Positions 1 to 25,300 of a stretch of DNA of 64,000 bases are shown here, one piece after another. Both the position numbers and the translations under genes were made by a program. The stretch's first letter is position 1. Each line of letters starts with the position of its first letter. The notes below the pieces were generated by a model. That model saw nothing but the letters and a program-made list of their open reading frames with translations. It searched no databases and was not told where the DNA came from. The DNA comes from Haliclystus octoradiatus (Eukaryota > Cnidaria > Staurozoa > Stauromedusae > Haliclystidae): contig OU744446.1 in NCBI GenBank assembly GCA_916610825.1, positions 31,448,445 through 31,512,444 on the forward strand, read 5' to 3'.

Positions 1-807
1 AATAATGCAGTGTACGCCTGCAGCACAAGTCAAAACTGCCAATGGATTTCATTGCATTTATTGAATTAAATTTACGAAGTGGATAATGTTCCGGAATCCT
101 GAGTGCTAGAGATAATGTTCCGTGCGTCTTCTGCGCATGCTTAATGTGCTGTTTGCGTTTCTCTCACATTCATTCAAGATGCAATGGCGATGGACGGTCC
201 CTCGACCACGTTAATAACAATTTTGTTCATAACAAGTTTTATAATAGAATATAAAATAATTCAAAGTGCTAGAGGTTGAAAACACTTTATATGAGGGATT
301 CACGACGCTGGATGCCACCGTTCTTCCAAACTTATAGAAAAAGCGAGCGAACACGGCTTTGGTTTTGAGTTTCGGGGTTTTGACTATTGGTGTACGACAA
401 AATCAGAATTGGTAGATTAAACTAAATTTACAGTTACCGGTATCCGAAATTAAATTTACAGTTACCGGTATCCGAAATTTTGAACCAACCAGGAAGCAGT
501 TTATAGGGTTTGACCTTAAAAATCTTGGTTGCAGATAAGCGGGGATTTCACTTATCCGGATTACGGTTACACTCTATAATGCAAAACAGCAGTGCACTGT
601 GAGTGAGAAGTAATCAAAAGATGTATCAATTGATTCTGCAGTAGTGTTACGTAATAGGATGAGGCATCAATTCTGTCGCAACTTACCATTTGGGTGGAGC
701 GTGGAGTTTGAACTTTTGATTTCTATCGTTACAGAAACTGAAGCATGTTACCACGAAAATATAAGACTGAAAACGCTCCTTCGGGGGACGGGATCAAGGC
801 TAGAATG
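1..807. other. Upstream intergenic sequence with one small tandem duplication
   Basis: No convincing exon is seen here. A perfect 28-bp unit containing ACAGTTACCGGTATCCG is present twice in tandem at 423-478. The ORF at 644-901 is interrupted by a GC-rich hairpin insertion and has no recognisable domain, so it is not called. Confidence 0.5.
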
Positions 808-917
808 GGTACAGGCTAGCCTCACTCCATCACGGCCCTCATTTCCGCGCGGCGCTCCAGCACTGGAGCCCCGTGCGGAAATGAGGGCCGTGATGGAGTG
901 AGGCTAGGTACAGGCTA
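808..917. repeat. 88-bp GC-rich hairpin insertion with 11-bp direct repeats
   Basis: Arms at about 818-860 and 863-906 are inverted complements over roughly 43 bases with one 5-base internal mismatch; outer arms read TAGCCTCACTCCATC and GATGGAGTGAGGCTA. The 11-mer GGTACAGGCTA flanks it at 808-818 and 907-917, as expected of a target-site duplication. The arms are far richer in G+C than the surroundings. A foldback mini-transposon is most likely; a miRNA-like hairpin is a weaker alternative. Confidence 0.75.
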
Positions 918-1163
918 TACTTTAACTGACCAACTCTACGTCTACTCTTTCAGGAGAGGGAAATAGATTAGCATACATAAATAGAATTTCTTGAACTGTG
1001 GATCTAAGTTATTTTCTAGGTCGTAATCACTCAAGTGTTACGACGAAGTGTTGTCAATTACTTTACCGATAATAATAATACAATTGATTTATGAATTGGT
1101 CTTTTCATCCTGTTTGGGGAATAGCCTTCTACGTTTTAGTTCTCTCTGTGATGAATTTTTAAA

Positions 1164-4100
1164 ATGGAGAAATATAATAAAATTCGAGTGATAGGAACTG
1201 GGACATTTGGTTCTGCATGGCTAGTAGAATCTATTTCTAGCAAACAAAAATATGTCATCAAAGAAATTATTATTAAATCATTGTCAGAACAAGATACAAA
1301 GAATGCGTTAAATGAAGTGAAAATCTTATCTAGTATGAGGCATAAAAATATTATTCGATATAAGGAAACGTTTACACAAGATGATAAACTTTGTATTGCA
1401 ATGGAATATGCCTCTGAAGGTAGGTCAATAACTTTGGATGTACAAAGAAAATCTGCTCAAGTATACATGCAGTCAGTATTAGAATGTTCTTCGAGAAGGA
1501 TGTGAGTAAGAAATTTCAGCGTATATGTAACTCGTGGACAAGTTATTCTGATTGTACAATATGATAGATTCCGCTTGATTGATTGACCGCTAAAACAGGT
1601 AGATAAAGTCACCGCTAGATATACACTGAATTAGCCTACTTGCAGACGCTCTGTAAATTGGTTACATATTCACTTAGTAATAAAGATAAATAATTATTAA
1701 TTACTTATTGGTTACTGTACAATGTTGAATATTGCTAGGGTCTTACAATATACTTTTTAGCATCCTAACAACTGTGTTTTCTCGTATGTTATGCTTTCTA
1801 TCTTGTTTTCAAAAGGTGATTTGCACGTGAAAATCAAAACACAAAGTGGTTCTTTACTGAGTGAAAAGGTAATGTCGTCACTATAAAGATGATAGTCCAT
1901 ATAGCTACGTTAAAATTCGATCGTTCAATGTCAATCCCTGTATTTTAAATTTTTTATTTACCGTTTCTAACAAACTCAAATCATATGAAACCATAGCGTC
2001 ACCGTTTCGTAATAATTTACCAATCAGTCTTAAGGAACATACCCTCAAACCACAGCATGTATATCATAATGTGAACGGAATCCCTCTGAAATAGACAACC
2101 TGTCTTTAACGGTCAATTACTTCAGTTCTAGATGGCTGCATCACATTTCAGTAGACATAAATTCAAGTTACTTTTAGGACATTTATAGGCTGTGTTACTA
2201 TGAGCAAGGCAGACATTAACATTAAGAAGATATCCTTCGCTGTAAGGGCTTTTACAGTAACTTTATAATATAATTGCATTTCTTTACATTTTTTTCCAGG
2301 TGATTCTCAGTTGGTTTCTACAAATCCTGTTAGCAATTCATTACATCCATGGCAGCAAAATACTGCATAGAGGTACATTAACTTAATTGTTGCTAATGGA
2401 TTGAAACTGTCTTACAGACAGACAATAATGATTGTTGAATTCCATCTCGATTTATTGCGTAGGTACTTAATGTTTAGTAAATGTGATAATACCTATAGGT
2501 ACGAATGTAATAGATTTATACCATTTGTGGTAAAGAATTAGAGTAAATGTAGTTATTGATATGTTGACCTTGATAATAATGGCATTCTTTGTGTAGCAAT
2601 AACGTTGGATGAAAAAATGACACACTTTTTATTACTTAACTTTTATTGACTCTACTCAAGGACTGACTACTTGAGACTCTGTTTTTCATTCACATAAACT
2701 ATCTTTACAGTATTACTATTACAATTCACAAACAATAGATAATACGTCACAATCACAATATCACATCATTTAGCTACACAATCAACAGTAGACAAACAAT
2801 GCAATAATAAAAAGCCAACAGTGACTGGCACATGTAACCATAATTGCAATAACATATTTCCCATTTGTCCACATAATCATTATTAGTAATAATATCCACA
2901 TACATTATATATAACTATTAAACAATACACATTAATTATCTATCCCATATACACATTTATTATCTATACATTAAACCACATTACTATCAGTTACTTTAAC
3001 AGTGCATATACTACTGCTGCTGCTGCCTAATATAATATTTATCAGTTATATGACAATGCCCAAGATGATATCCTGAGTTTGCAAGTTCTGTTGTAGCAAT
3101 AATCGTATTTTCCTATATTTCAGACCTCAAAACTCAAAACATCTTTCTCAGTCGTAACGGAGTGATTAAAGTTGGTGATTTTGGTATTGCAAAATGCTTA
3201 TCAAGCACAACAGATCAAGCTAGAACAACCGTTGGGACACCGTATTACATGTCACCTGAAATCTGCAAGAAATTACCGTATCTTTTGTTTAGTTAATATC
3301 CTGAATTTCATTTTTCACTCCAAATTTAATACCTGTCTGTTTGCAATGCCATGTTGCTACTGTAGAACCACAATTGCAATGATATTTTTGGCAAATAAAT
3401 ACATACATACATACAAATAACCAATAATAATTGCTAAATGATATCAATACATTAGATTTGATAGTTAAAATTTCCCTAATATATATTTGATTTTCGAAAT
3501 CAAGCATTACGCTACTTTTAGACCAAACGCCACAGATGTAATCTTGAAAAATTTTCAACATTTCCTTCTGAATTTTTTGTTGTTGAGGTTTGACCTATAA
3601 ATCAGAATGGTCTTGCTCTAGCCTTCAGGAATCTAGGATTGCGAAATTAATCCTTTCTGCCAAAAGTTTGCTAGCAATGCTGAACTCAATACATATTTCG
3701 GAACATATTTGATTTGAAAGATGCTGCAAAAAAAAAACTAGGAAGACCTGAGACTCTTGTTGATCACGTTATGCAGTAAACTGCTGCTCTTGACAGAAAT
3801 AAATGTCACTGTCAAGCTATAGCCCACAAATTGCCCTCGCCCTTGAAGAACGCAGTAATGTAACGGGCTGCAACCAAAGGCGAATTGCTGCTAGAATATA
3901 AACCAGCCAACTAATAGTATCATCCTGTTTGTATAAAATGTATGTACTGTACTACTGTGTCATCAACATATGCACTTTCTCACGGTTTGAGGAAGTACTG
4001 GATAGAAATACTGAAGTTAAGTTGCAAAAATAGGATAAAAAGTTTAAGAAAATATCAAAGAAAATTTCAGTGTGTGGAAAATTTGCCAAATTTTTTCTTG

Positions 4101-6617
4101 ACTATCTATCCCGAATCAGATATGATAGTAAAAGTGATATTTGGAGTTTAGGGGTAATATTGTATGAATTATCAACGCTCAATCATCCGTTCAAAGCTCA
4201 AGATATCGGTGGATTGATGCTTAAAATCATGTCTGGATCATATGCACCGATACCCAGGTATGGTCAGTGTAGAATGACCCTAGGATCTCTTTCTTCTGAG
4301 ACCTGTAGCGCAAATTTGCCCCGGGAACTATCTAAAATAGGTTGACAAGGGGTGCCACTTTCTTGAAAAGTACTCTATACTCCTATAAGTTATACACCCA
4401 AAACCTCCTAGATGGGTCTCTACATGACAAATAAATTATCAGTTTCGGTCTGTTCTTCCATTTTTATTTCATATTCCAGCAAAATATCTTGTGAAAAAGA
4501 TAGTAGCATCAGAATCACTTTCATAGAATTTCATACCAACAAAGTTCAAGAAATCACAAAAGTATACTATAATAAAGGTCATGCAACTGTTGCACCCCAC
4601 CCCCTTCCAACCAAGGTTAGCAAAGTGAGAACAGTAGGAGTCTCAGAAACCGGAGCAATGGGACTCAATCTGTTCTGTTTTATTTTTTCAAAAGGAAATA
4701 TTCCGTTGTAATCAAAGATCTGATCCTCGTGCTACTTCAGGTGGACGCAAGAAATCGTCCTTCAGCGGAACAGTTGTTACGTGTCCCAGCTATCAAAGAG
4801 AATTTGAAATTTTTAATACAGGAAAAAAGAGCCTCGACCAGCAGCGAACGCAAAGAAGTAAAATCTGAAAGTAAGCAGGCTGTTATGGATAGAGAGTCAA
4901 GCGGTAAAGTTGTAAAGAAGAAAAATGAAGTTGAGAAAAGGAATGTTTCAGTAACTGATTCGTTGATGGAAATGACTCTATCACCACGTTTTGAGTTTGA
5001 TGCTGCAACAAGGAAACGAAGTACAAATACATCAATATTTGAGCAAGATAGTGCCAAAAGAAGAGACCAAAGACAATCACCACCTCAAGAAAATAATGAA
5101 ATAGACACAATCAAAACGTTACATTATCATTTGAGAAAACAAAAATTGGATTCAGAAAAGTGTATAGAAGAAAGTTATGAGGAAGAAATTCGAAAACTTC
5201 ATTATGACATAAAAGAAAATCAAAATATTTTGAGAGAGAAGAAAGAGCCAAATGTTTTGGTTTTATCAAATGAATCACAGAAAAAAGTTACTGAATATTT
5301 TCCCTCCAGAAAAGTAAGTAGTTCCAAAGAGAAGAGCCTTTCTCTATTAAATGCCATCACAAAACAAAAGCAAGTCAATCGTCAGAAGAATGAAAAAGCA
5401 ATGCCTCAATCTGAACCAAGGAAAGAGGTTAGTAGTTACCTATATACATTTTATGAAATGGCCGTTCGTGCAGGGAATTTATTAAGTTAATGGCAAACAT
5501 ATTTATGCACGATATTTAGGATATCTCATTATGTTCCGGTTGGCACTTCCATAAATCGGCTATACGGGAACGGGCCATGTGTAATGGGTACCTTTTCCAG
5601 GTTCTTGCGAAACCAACTTTAAATTGTCACTTTTGAAAATTTCTAACTTCTACTTTGTGTTGGTCGTAAACACATGAAATGTTAGGGTCCTGATTCTCAT
5701 CTGCTAAAAATTTTTATCGTCCTCCCCGGTTTCTGAAATGGCACACCCCCGTCTAAATATATCGAAGCCCCCTCCCCGGAATTATGTAGTCTGATATGAG
5801 TCAAAAACGATGGCATTTCCTGCAACAGAAGTAAATTAAAATTAAAGAGCCAAGATATATGTGAAGAGATGTTACATTGTTACGGTGAAATGTTTTGAGG
5901 AAGACTTTCATACAGACTCTCATATATTTTAGCTCAGTCAATACAAAGTACTCCCTTTGTTTGATACTATTTCAAAGTGGAAATATCAAGAAGCAATTCG
6001 ATTGCACTGTTATTGACACATCCATTTGCTTGACGAGTGAAGATATTTAAAATAAAATGTCTTATCTTCACTGATCTTTTCTATGGGTTTTATGTTGTTA
6101 CTGAATTTGAAATGAAAATAGATCCATCGTAAGATAAATTCAGACTGCTATACCGTAGTAGAAGGGCATTTAGTGTATTATAGTGTATTGTTATAGTAGT
6201 GCAGCAATTAAATTTCTATATTTTCAGATCACCAACGTAGATGAAGATGTCATTCAGAAATCAAGACGCAGAGCATATAGTACGAATACATACAAAGTTA
6301 GAAAACCATCTGAAGATCATAAAACAAAACAAAACATACGTAATTTTCGTTCTACTGTTGCTATTGGTAACCTCAAGGTACATGATAGCAAATATTGTGA
6401 TTTAGAGGCAATGAAAAATGATTTAGAAAATACATTAGGAGTTGACAGTTGTTTGAAAATGTATAATTTTATTCAATCAGTTGATGATAAAACTAGTAAT
6501 CAAGAAATTATGCAAGTAGCTATGGAATTATTAGGTGAAAAACATCTTCAATTATTTCCTGAGATTTTAAAATTAGTTCGATGTGAAATGAAAATTTATC
6601 AATGTGGTAATAAATGA
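1164..6617 (+). CDS. NEK-family serine/threonine kinase (NEK1/3/4/5 clade), 7 exons, 598 aa
   Basis: Exons: 1164-1419, 1816-1868, 2300-2372, 3124-3277, 4120-4257, 4695-5427, 6228-6617. All introns are GT-AG and the reading frame closes exactly. The kinase domain spans about residues 4-260: glycine loop GTGTFG (11-16), VIKE lysine 33, HRDLKTQN (catalytic D128), DFG (146-148), GTPYYMSPE (165-173), SDIWSLG, and YSVVIKDL leading to DARNRPS. The tail of about 340 residues is Lys/Glu-rich, with predicted coiled coil and then a C-terminal block ([28 protein letters not shown]) resembling the conserved end of NEK1-type proteins. Family members act in cilia, microtubules and DNA-damage signalling; the role here is inferred from family. 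The start is the first Met before the glycine loop. Intron 4 contains a degraded MITE. NEK4 or NEK5 assignment is open. Confidence 0.9.
2620..3035. repeat. Dispersed G-poor repeat in NEK intron 3
   Basis: The + strand is strikingly poor in G and begins with a TTTATT-rich edge followed by GAGACTCT. A similar block with matching order of short words (TTTATT, then GAGACTCT, then ACAATTC) lies at 23400-23640. It may be the 3' end of a retroelement in antisense. The family is not recognised. Confidence 0.4.
3540..3668. repeat. MITE family A (CAGGGTCCGACAAAAG), degraded copy
   Basis: Shares CATTTCCTTCTGAATTTTTT, GGTTTGACCTATAAATCA and GCTCTAGCCTTCAGGAATC with the better copies at 10670, 26532, 31221 and 32123. 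Terminal repeats are eroded. It lies in NEK intron 4. Confidence 0.6.
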
Positions 6618-6676
6618 AATATAGAGAGAAATTATATACTTTAAAGTTTTAAATTTAGTTGAGTATAATATTATGG

Positions 6677-6682
6677 AATAAA
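6677..6682 (+). terminator. Poly(A) signal of the NEK gene
   Basis: AATAAA lies 60 bases after the stop codon and is the first such hexamer downstream. Confidence 0.6.
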
Positions 6683-8076
6683 ATATTTAAAGTTATGTTT
6701 GTATTATATCAACTGATGTTGTAGATTAAACAGTGTGCAACTAACTGTGCACATTAAATAGATATTTGTGTTTCTTTTTGAGAGTGGCGTTTCCCCAGAA
6801 AGCAGAGCAAAGTTATGATTTTCGATTTGGGTCCCTATATAGGGTTCAAGTCAATGACCTATAAATAATTTCTCGTTCCAATCCTGCTTTCTAAATTTTC
6901 CGGCAATTAAATTATGTAAATGTGATAATAGCATAAGACCTTCCATTTTAGAAATTGGAAAGCAGTATTGTCGTTCCTGGGTTAATGAATCATTGTCTAT
7001 ATTGTATCACAGAGAAGATTGTGGTACATATCATTGAGACACAAGACAATATCTTGACACAAGACAACGGTTCGACGGACCATGAACATTTGTTGTGTGT
7101 GATGTGATGCCCACTAACTCATCACATATTCAAAGTTAAACAATAACTATATTGACAAGTGAAGATTGTATCTAAGTGGAATCTTAGAATCAATAATTAA
7201 CAGAGGATCGGAGTCAATAAAATACAATCAAATAGTTTGTTCACAACATTCAAAAGTGCCAAATCAAATCAAGATCACATTTTATCTTTATATACACTAG
7301 CATTACGAAATGCATATACTATAATATTCTTATGTTAATTTCCTTGATGTCTTGTTTTCATGGTGAACTTCGATTAAAAACAATATCATCTAAAACATAT
7401 TAGCAGCGTGTAGTGTTAAAGAATTGTATCTCAACTCTACTGTATTTTTTTTAAAATGGAAATCAATACACATTATTTAGTTACATTGTACATGAAGCCC
7501 AGGCATAAAGTAGATTAGACATTTCAAAAACATCAAATCATTCAATTCAATTTATTTCTTACGTTTAAAATATAGTCTTCCCTTTAAAATAACAACTATA
7601 AAAATTAAATAATATGTTCAGTATAAACTATCTTGTCGTTAATACGATATAATAAATAATAATAAAGATTAAAATTATTTAAATGAGATTTAAATCTTCT
7701 TTCGTTATTAATTAATACAATCTACCTAGTCCACTAATTTAAAAATGCAAAATTTATATAACGCCTAAAAATTAAATGTTATTCAACAATTTTAAATAGT
7801 TTTGTGTTACTTGGTTTTCACAAGCCTTGTGAAGTCATTTTGATTTCAAACTAAAATGGCACGGGTTGTAGGCTTAATTGGCAATATTTCCAAGCATTTG
7901 TAGCTTCATCTTTTCTACACAAATTGTTAATGGTTTTAGGTAATCCAAATTAACCTTTTTCTCGTGCCATTATTTTTTGTTAAATCAATCAATTTCAATT
8001 CAATAATAAACCTATTTGTTAACTAATTAATTAAAACTTTTAATGCATAATTTATGCAATATATAATTTATTCATG
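6683..8076. other. Tail-to-tail intergenic region between NEK and the SLC35D3-like gene
   Basis: Very AT-rich with no exon detected. TTTATT at 7551-7556 is AATAAA on the minus strand and could end the transporter transcript. No other structure was recognised. Confidence 0.5.
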
Positions 8077-20002
<11,926 letters not shown>

Positions 20003-20340
20003 CGCTTCGTTACTTGAATTTCACCTATGACAAAATCAATTGAATTCCATATGATAAAATTGAAAATGAAAAGTCCATGTAAAGGAACCATTTGATGTTC
20101 ATGAACGGTTCAACAAAGATGTCTTGCATGTCCTAGCAACGATTTGTTTATTTATTCCATGTGTACTGTGAGTTACAGGCGTACCCCCTTCTGATTGGTC
20201 GAAAAGGATTCATAGGCCAGCCCCCTCCAAAATTTAGTCCAAATAATCACTCATAAACATTTCATTTGTGCTTGTTATTACCGTGATTTTCTCAAGATTG
20301 AAAAATTGCTCAAAAACAATTCATCAAAATATCATCCATT

Positions 20341-20700
20341 TATCTACTATATAAACGTCGATGTATGTCTGTTTGTATCTAGCCTACTGTATTCAAGATT
20401 CACGCTTTTCATGGTAAACGTATCAAATCCATACTATCCGTGGGGTATCTTATAATTTTTTGCGGCAACATAGGTCATATTTTATGTTCATATCTTTATA
20501 TTCCTTCAATTGACGGCCCGAAGCGTATTTTTTAGAAGCTAACTTCAAGCAATTAAATTTTCTATTTTTTTAAATTTCAAATTTTCAAATTTCACCCACT
20601 TCACTAGTATCAATTATATGTACAGAAACAGTAGTGTGTACCTATATGTACCTAAGCGTGTATCCATTATCTAATTGGAAGCACGTTGAAATCGAGTGGG
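20341..20700. repeat. Possible Helitron-like terminus
   Basis: TCTACTATATAAACG followed by TCGATGTATGTCTGTTTG resembles the 5' ends of many animal Helitrons. I could not identify the matching 3' hairpin and CTAR end, so this is tentative. Confidence 0.3.
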
Positions 20701-21843
20701 ACAAATTCAATCATATGCACTCTCTTTGGTCTATCTCTTGAAAAATGAGACTCACCGAGAATTAAACACCTTTTCTAGAGATCGACTTTAGCGCATATTT
20801 GAGACGCACATGGTCTATTGCCAGAGCTGCGCATGTAATTGGATTGTGTCAGCAATGCAGCAAAGTGTACCACCTGCGCAAAACTCAGGTTTCCGACTTT
20901 ACAGTAGGTTCTAGCGTTGTCAATGAAAAAATGTATTCTACATTCGATTGCTTATAATAGCCTAAATAATAAGATGCCAGTTTTCAGAGTATTGAATCCG
21001 ACGTAGACTTAGCTGTTTTAAAAATTCGAACCCCACCAATCCTTGTATAGGCCTAGTATTATTTGTCACTATTTTTCACTTTCGTAGTATAAATAATAAA
21101 ATAAACCTGAGTCAAAAATCTGTTGCCTGGTTTATTGGTATCTGAATCATGAAAATCGATGGGAATTTGGGATTTCTTTTTGAATAATGAGGATAAATTC
21201 GAGACAAGTCACGTAAAATAATATTTGGATGGATTTTGATCGATTACATGGAATAAGAAACATCATATTTAGTATTAAAAACAAAGAGAAATGTTACAAT
21301 ATTAATAAATCATAAAGATCGAACTCCAAAGCAGAAAATGAGGGTTCAACATTCAACAATACGTCGGTGACATGTCTTCAATGATGAGCCAAGCTCTCTA
21401 CATTTTGAAACATGCAATGCAATCAAGCCGTTGATTTAGTTTATGAGATTAAAAACAATCTCGTCACTATATCTAGAATCATTATTCATCCAATCATCCT
21501 CAATATTATAATTAAGCTTGACCCATATGACGCAATGTTGTACCTGAAAATTGAAGACTTCAAAATGAAAATCACAATAAATCAAGCAATCGTCAGCATC
21601 ACAGCATCACAGCATCACAGCAACGTCAATAAATATTCATCGTGTAAAGTAAAATGAGTCCTTCTCCCAGTTTAAACTCGAAAAATTTGTTTTACTATAG
21701 AATTAAGCAATAAAATGAAAAAATCATAGCGGAGACGTGTCAAATGCTGTCAAGAAGACGTGCGTGGGATTTATTAATTTATTTACTACAGTGACGTTGT
21801 GACGTTTTCGGGCAATTTGGGAAAAATTGGGGGACGTGTATAA

Positions 21844-21857
21844 GTTGCCATAGTAAC
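21844..21857. promoter_or_regulatory. X-box-like (RFX) site upstream of DNAJC7
   Basis: GTTGCCATAGTAAC fits the imperfect inverted-repeat consensus bound by RFX factors. It lies 457 bases before the DNAJC7 start codon. No binding evidence is available. Confidence 0.5.
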
Positions 21858-22313
21858 GAATGGTTACCTTTTCTATAACGTTACTTTGTAGCTTTATACT
21901 TTATTCGAGAGCTAGTTTCAATGAGTACTGATGAAAAGGTATAAGCAAAAGACCCCAGTGCTTTAGGAATCAACTGAATCACGACTGAATTGATACAAAA
22001 CGAATCGTAATGCCCATAATTATGGACGGGCAAGTTTCTATTGTTAATTGACGGGATAATTATACAGTATCATAATCATTCCTTCATTGACCGCCCTTGT
22101 GACGATGTAGCTGATGGGAGCGAGAAAATTTCAACTGACAAGTTCAATATTTCTTGTAGATCTATATTATTTTTTAACAAAATAACGCAATGTCATGTAT
22201 CTGTCATTTCATAGGAACGCGCGCGCCTTGGAACATTCAACAACATGGTGGTTGTGATTGTTTTCCAGAATGTTCGGCTAAGCTACGTGCGGCCTTTGTA
22301 GTTTGAGTCCAAC

Positions 22314-25300
22314 ATGGCGTCTGACGGCTGTTTCACTACTCCTGGATGGCATAACGAAAGTGATATCAAATGTGGCTTTGACACTGAAATGAAATGCAAA
22401 AAAACATGCAATGGACCAATAATGACTGATAAGATGGATGTTGAGATGACTGATGATCAGTGAGTATTAAATAAGCTAAACACGCTCAAATCTTGTAGGC
22501 CTAGTCGTAGAGAAACTTTGCTATGACAATTAATGCGTTGCACGTAATAACTATGTTTTCCTATTCGTCTGCATTTGTGGTTTTAAAGCCGCAGTTTAAT
22601 TATTGGTATTTAGTTATATAGAGTTGTTGGTGTTTGAAAGTATCAATGTAGATGAAGAGTCTGATTTTGTTCTGAACAGTTTATAATTCTGCTATCTCAC
22701 TCTGGTAATCATATCACATTGAATCTTTTTCAATTCGATCTTCAATTTCGTGACGCTTGGCCAGTCCTTGTCATGCATGCACAGCTTGCTACACATATTA
22801 TATTTTGAGAGCTCTGATTGTTATTATTTTTATAGTATAGAATTACAGCCCACAAAAGGTGGCCAGATAAATGTTCACTGCGACATTCCACGTGTCAATT
22901 ATAGTCTGAAGGTCGCTTCATTTCTTGTTTTTTACATCTGAACTGGGAGTTAATAATAATATAGCTCAATGTTGAATGCTTAATATTCAAGATTTGCAAT
23001 TTCTGACCTTGAGAAATCTTTAGGATAATTGTAGTGTTCTTCTTAAGATTCAAAATAATGAAATATCATGAATATATATATATATATATATATAGCCTTA
23101 TAGGCCTACTCATATATCATGACGACAGTCACTGTGGAAATGAAGATGAAATGGCTTATACCTATATCGGATGTTAATGTGTTGATTGTTAGTGGGAAAG
23201 GGAATACATGCAGATAGTACATATTTAGGCCTACTGATAACAATTCTAGAGAATTTGTGATGTAGCAATCACACAAATAAGTGCAATATTTCGGATTGCA
23301 GATTTTGTTTGTCTATTTACGGCTAAACTGTTAAGTTCGCATGCCTGTATTTATGTCATATAATCACCCCTTTGGGCTTCATGTTTTAATTCCCTTCAAG
23401 CAGTAAATTAAACTTTATTCTATCCGTCTCGTATGGCAGACTTCAGGAGACTCTCTCAACATATAACTCTTACATTTTAACTACATATAACAATTCCTTT
23501 ACGTCATTAACACTAACTTGTACAATATAATATAAGCAGTGGCATATCCTCTAACATTCATCTTATAACAAATAACCGTATATCACATCACATATTTAAC
23601 AATCTTATTTTTACAAAGCAACCTATCAAATATTTACTCTTACAGAATTCAATAACAAGTCTTTTATATAGGGACACACTTTATGAGTACATCAATACTC
23701 AGATTCTTGAAATCTTAAGAACACATTCTGATTCTCATTTTGAAGATTTTTATATGTAAGATAAGTCTATATACTATAAAATGATATTAGACATTGTCTA
23801 CATTTTCAACAAAAATGTAGAAAATGTAAAGAACATTTCATGCTGAGTTTTCGGGAGTATCCAATGATCAACTCAATGTTATGTGTTCTTATAGAAAAAG
23901 CAGTACTGATTTAGAAATTTCCCTTGCTTTCACTAAGACAAGCAAGGAAAGCAATCAAACAGATTAAACAATAATTTTTTTTCAATTCTAGGAAAATGGC
24001 ATGTTTAAAAAAGGAAGAAGGAAACAAACTTTATACGCAGCAAAAATACCGTGAAGCTGTTAATTTATATACAGAAGCTATTGGTATGAAATTAATTTAA
24101 TTTAAGATAACTTCTGATCGAATTCAGTAACCATTGAGAACACTTAATCAGTTAAATGTCTAATTAAAACATGAACCAAACTTACTCAAACTGTATAATA
24201 CATCTCCCCTTTTAGGACACACCGGATTTGGATAGAACTTTTTCCGTTCGTATTAGTACATGTCATTATTGCGTTTCTGCATAGCGCAACTGATTTCCCC
24301 ATCAAAATTGATCTTGAACAGGGTATTTTGGAGGTTTTCTAGTCCCACTTTTGGAAACGTAAAGGAAAAATATGTTTCAGCACAAGAGAGTTTGACTAAG
24401 ATGGCCAACAGCTCTACATTTTTGTTTCAATGTGCAAAACGAAAGACGCGATTTCCTCTTTTTTTAAAAACACGTTTAACAGTAAATTCAAATCCTACTA
24501 GCTTTCCTACTATCCTACTGCTTTTCCTATTGCATGTTATATTATTTATATATATATGTACCCTATATAATAAGTAAATAGTAGTATCAAATAATAGTAT
24601 TAGAAGGAGTATCAACTGCTGCCTGATGATCGCACACTGCGTGAAACTATAGTAACAGAAATTAAGAATGTGTTTTTTTTTACTCAGTCACCATCCTTAT
24701 GTATATATTATGTACCCTATTATGTTTATTTGTCTGATGATTGCGTAAGCATGAAACTATTAGTAACAATTATGAATGTGTAGTCTTTGACTCCTTTTAT
24801 TATATTATGTACCCTATATATTATATTATATTCCAAAAATAGCTAGGCCTACATACAGTGTACCCTTCATAGTTGTAGCTTTCCTTTTAAGCACTTTTCT
24901 TGTGCAATACTTTATTGGCTAGCAGATATCTCATCAGCAAAATATCTGCTGATTATATGCGAGTTAAATGTGACAGAAAATAGATATGAGATATTGAGAT
25001 TGATGAAAGACGAAAAACCTTTGGTTTCTTGAAACGGTGTTTTAGCTAGCAGGATTTGGATGAACTGTTAGATTTTTTTTTTTAATCAAAAGTATATGGA
25101 TCCTGTCTTTTGCTTTGCGTTTGGAAACATACATCCAAATTCGTTGTGTCTGCCAGCCAATTAAGTGGTAAATAAATGAACAGTAGGTGGAACATAGAAA
25201 TTAAGTGTCTTGTTTTTGCTAATAATCGCATTATGTATTTATGTAAATTATGTTACAAAAAAAATTGTTTGATTTTCAGCTCAGATTGATAATTTAATAA

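Larger units (their letters stand above)
20003..22313. promoter_or_regulatory. Divergent intergenic region between SLC35D3-like and DNAJC7
   Basis: The two genes start back to back 2.3 kb apart. A foldback fragment with GTTCATGAACGG lies at 20070-20116. Two CRE-like half sites, TGACGTTG and TGACGTTT, lie at 21792-21807. No exon is evident; the ORF at 21412-21657 has no domain or splice context. Confidence 0.45.

Noticed and set aside
644-901. 85-codon ORF upstream of the NEK gene
   Set aside because: Its second half is the GC-rich hairpin insertion, and there is no domain or splice continuity.
4412-4711. 99-codon ORF before NEK exon 6
   Set aside because: It lies in intron 5; the true exon starts at 4695 in another frame, which completes the kinase domain.
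4737-5110. Minus-strand ORFs opposite NEK exon 6
   Set aside because: They are antisense shadows of the Lys/Glu-rich tail.
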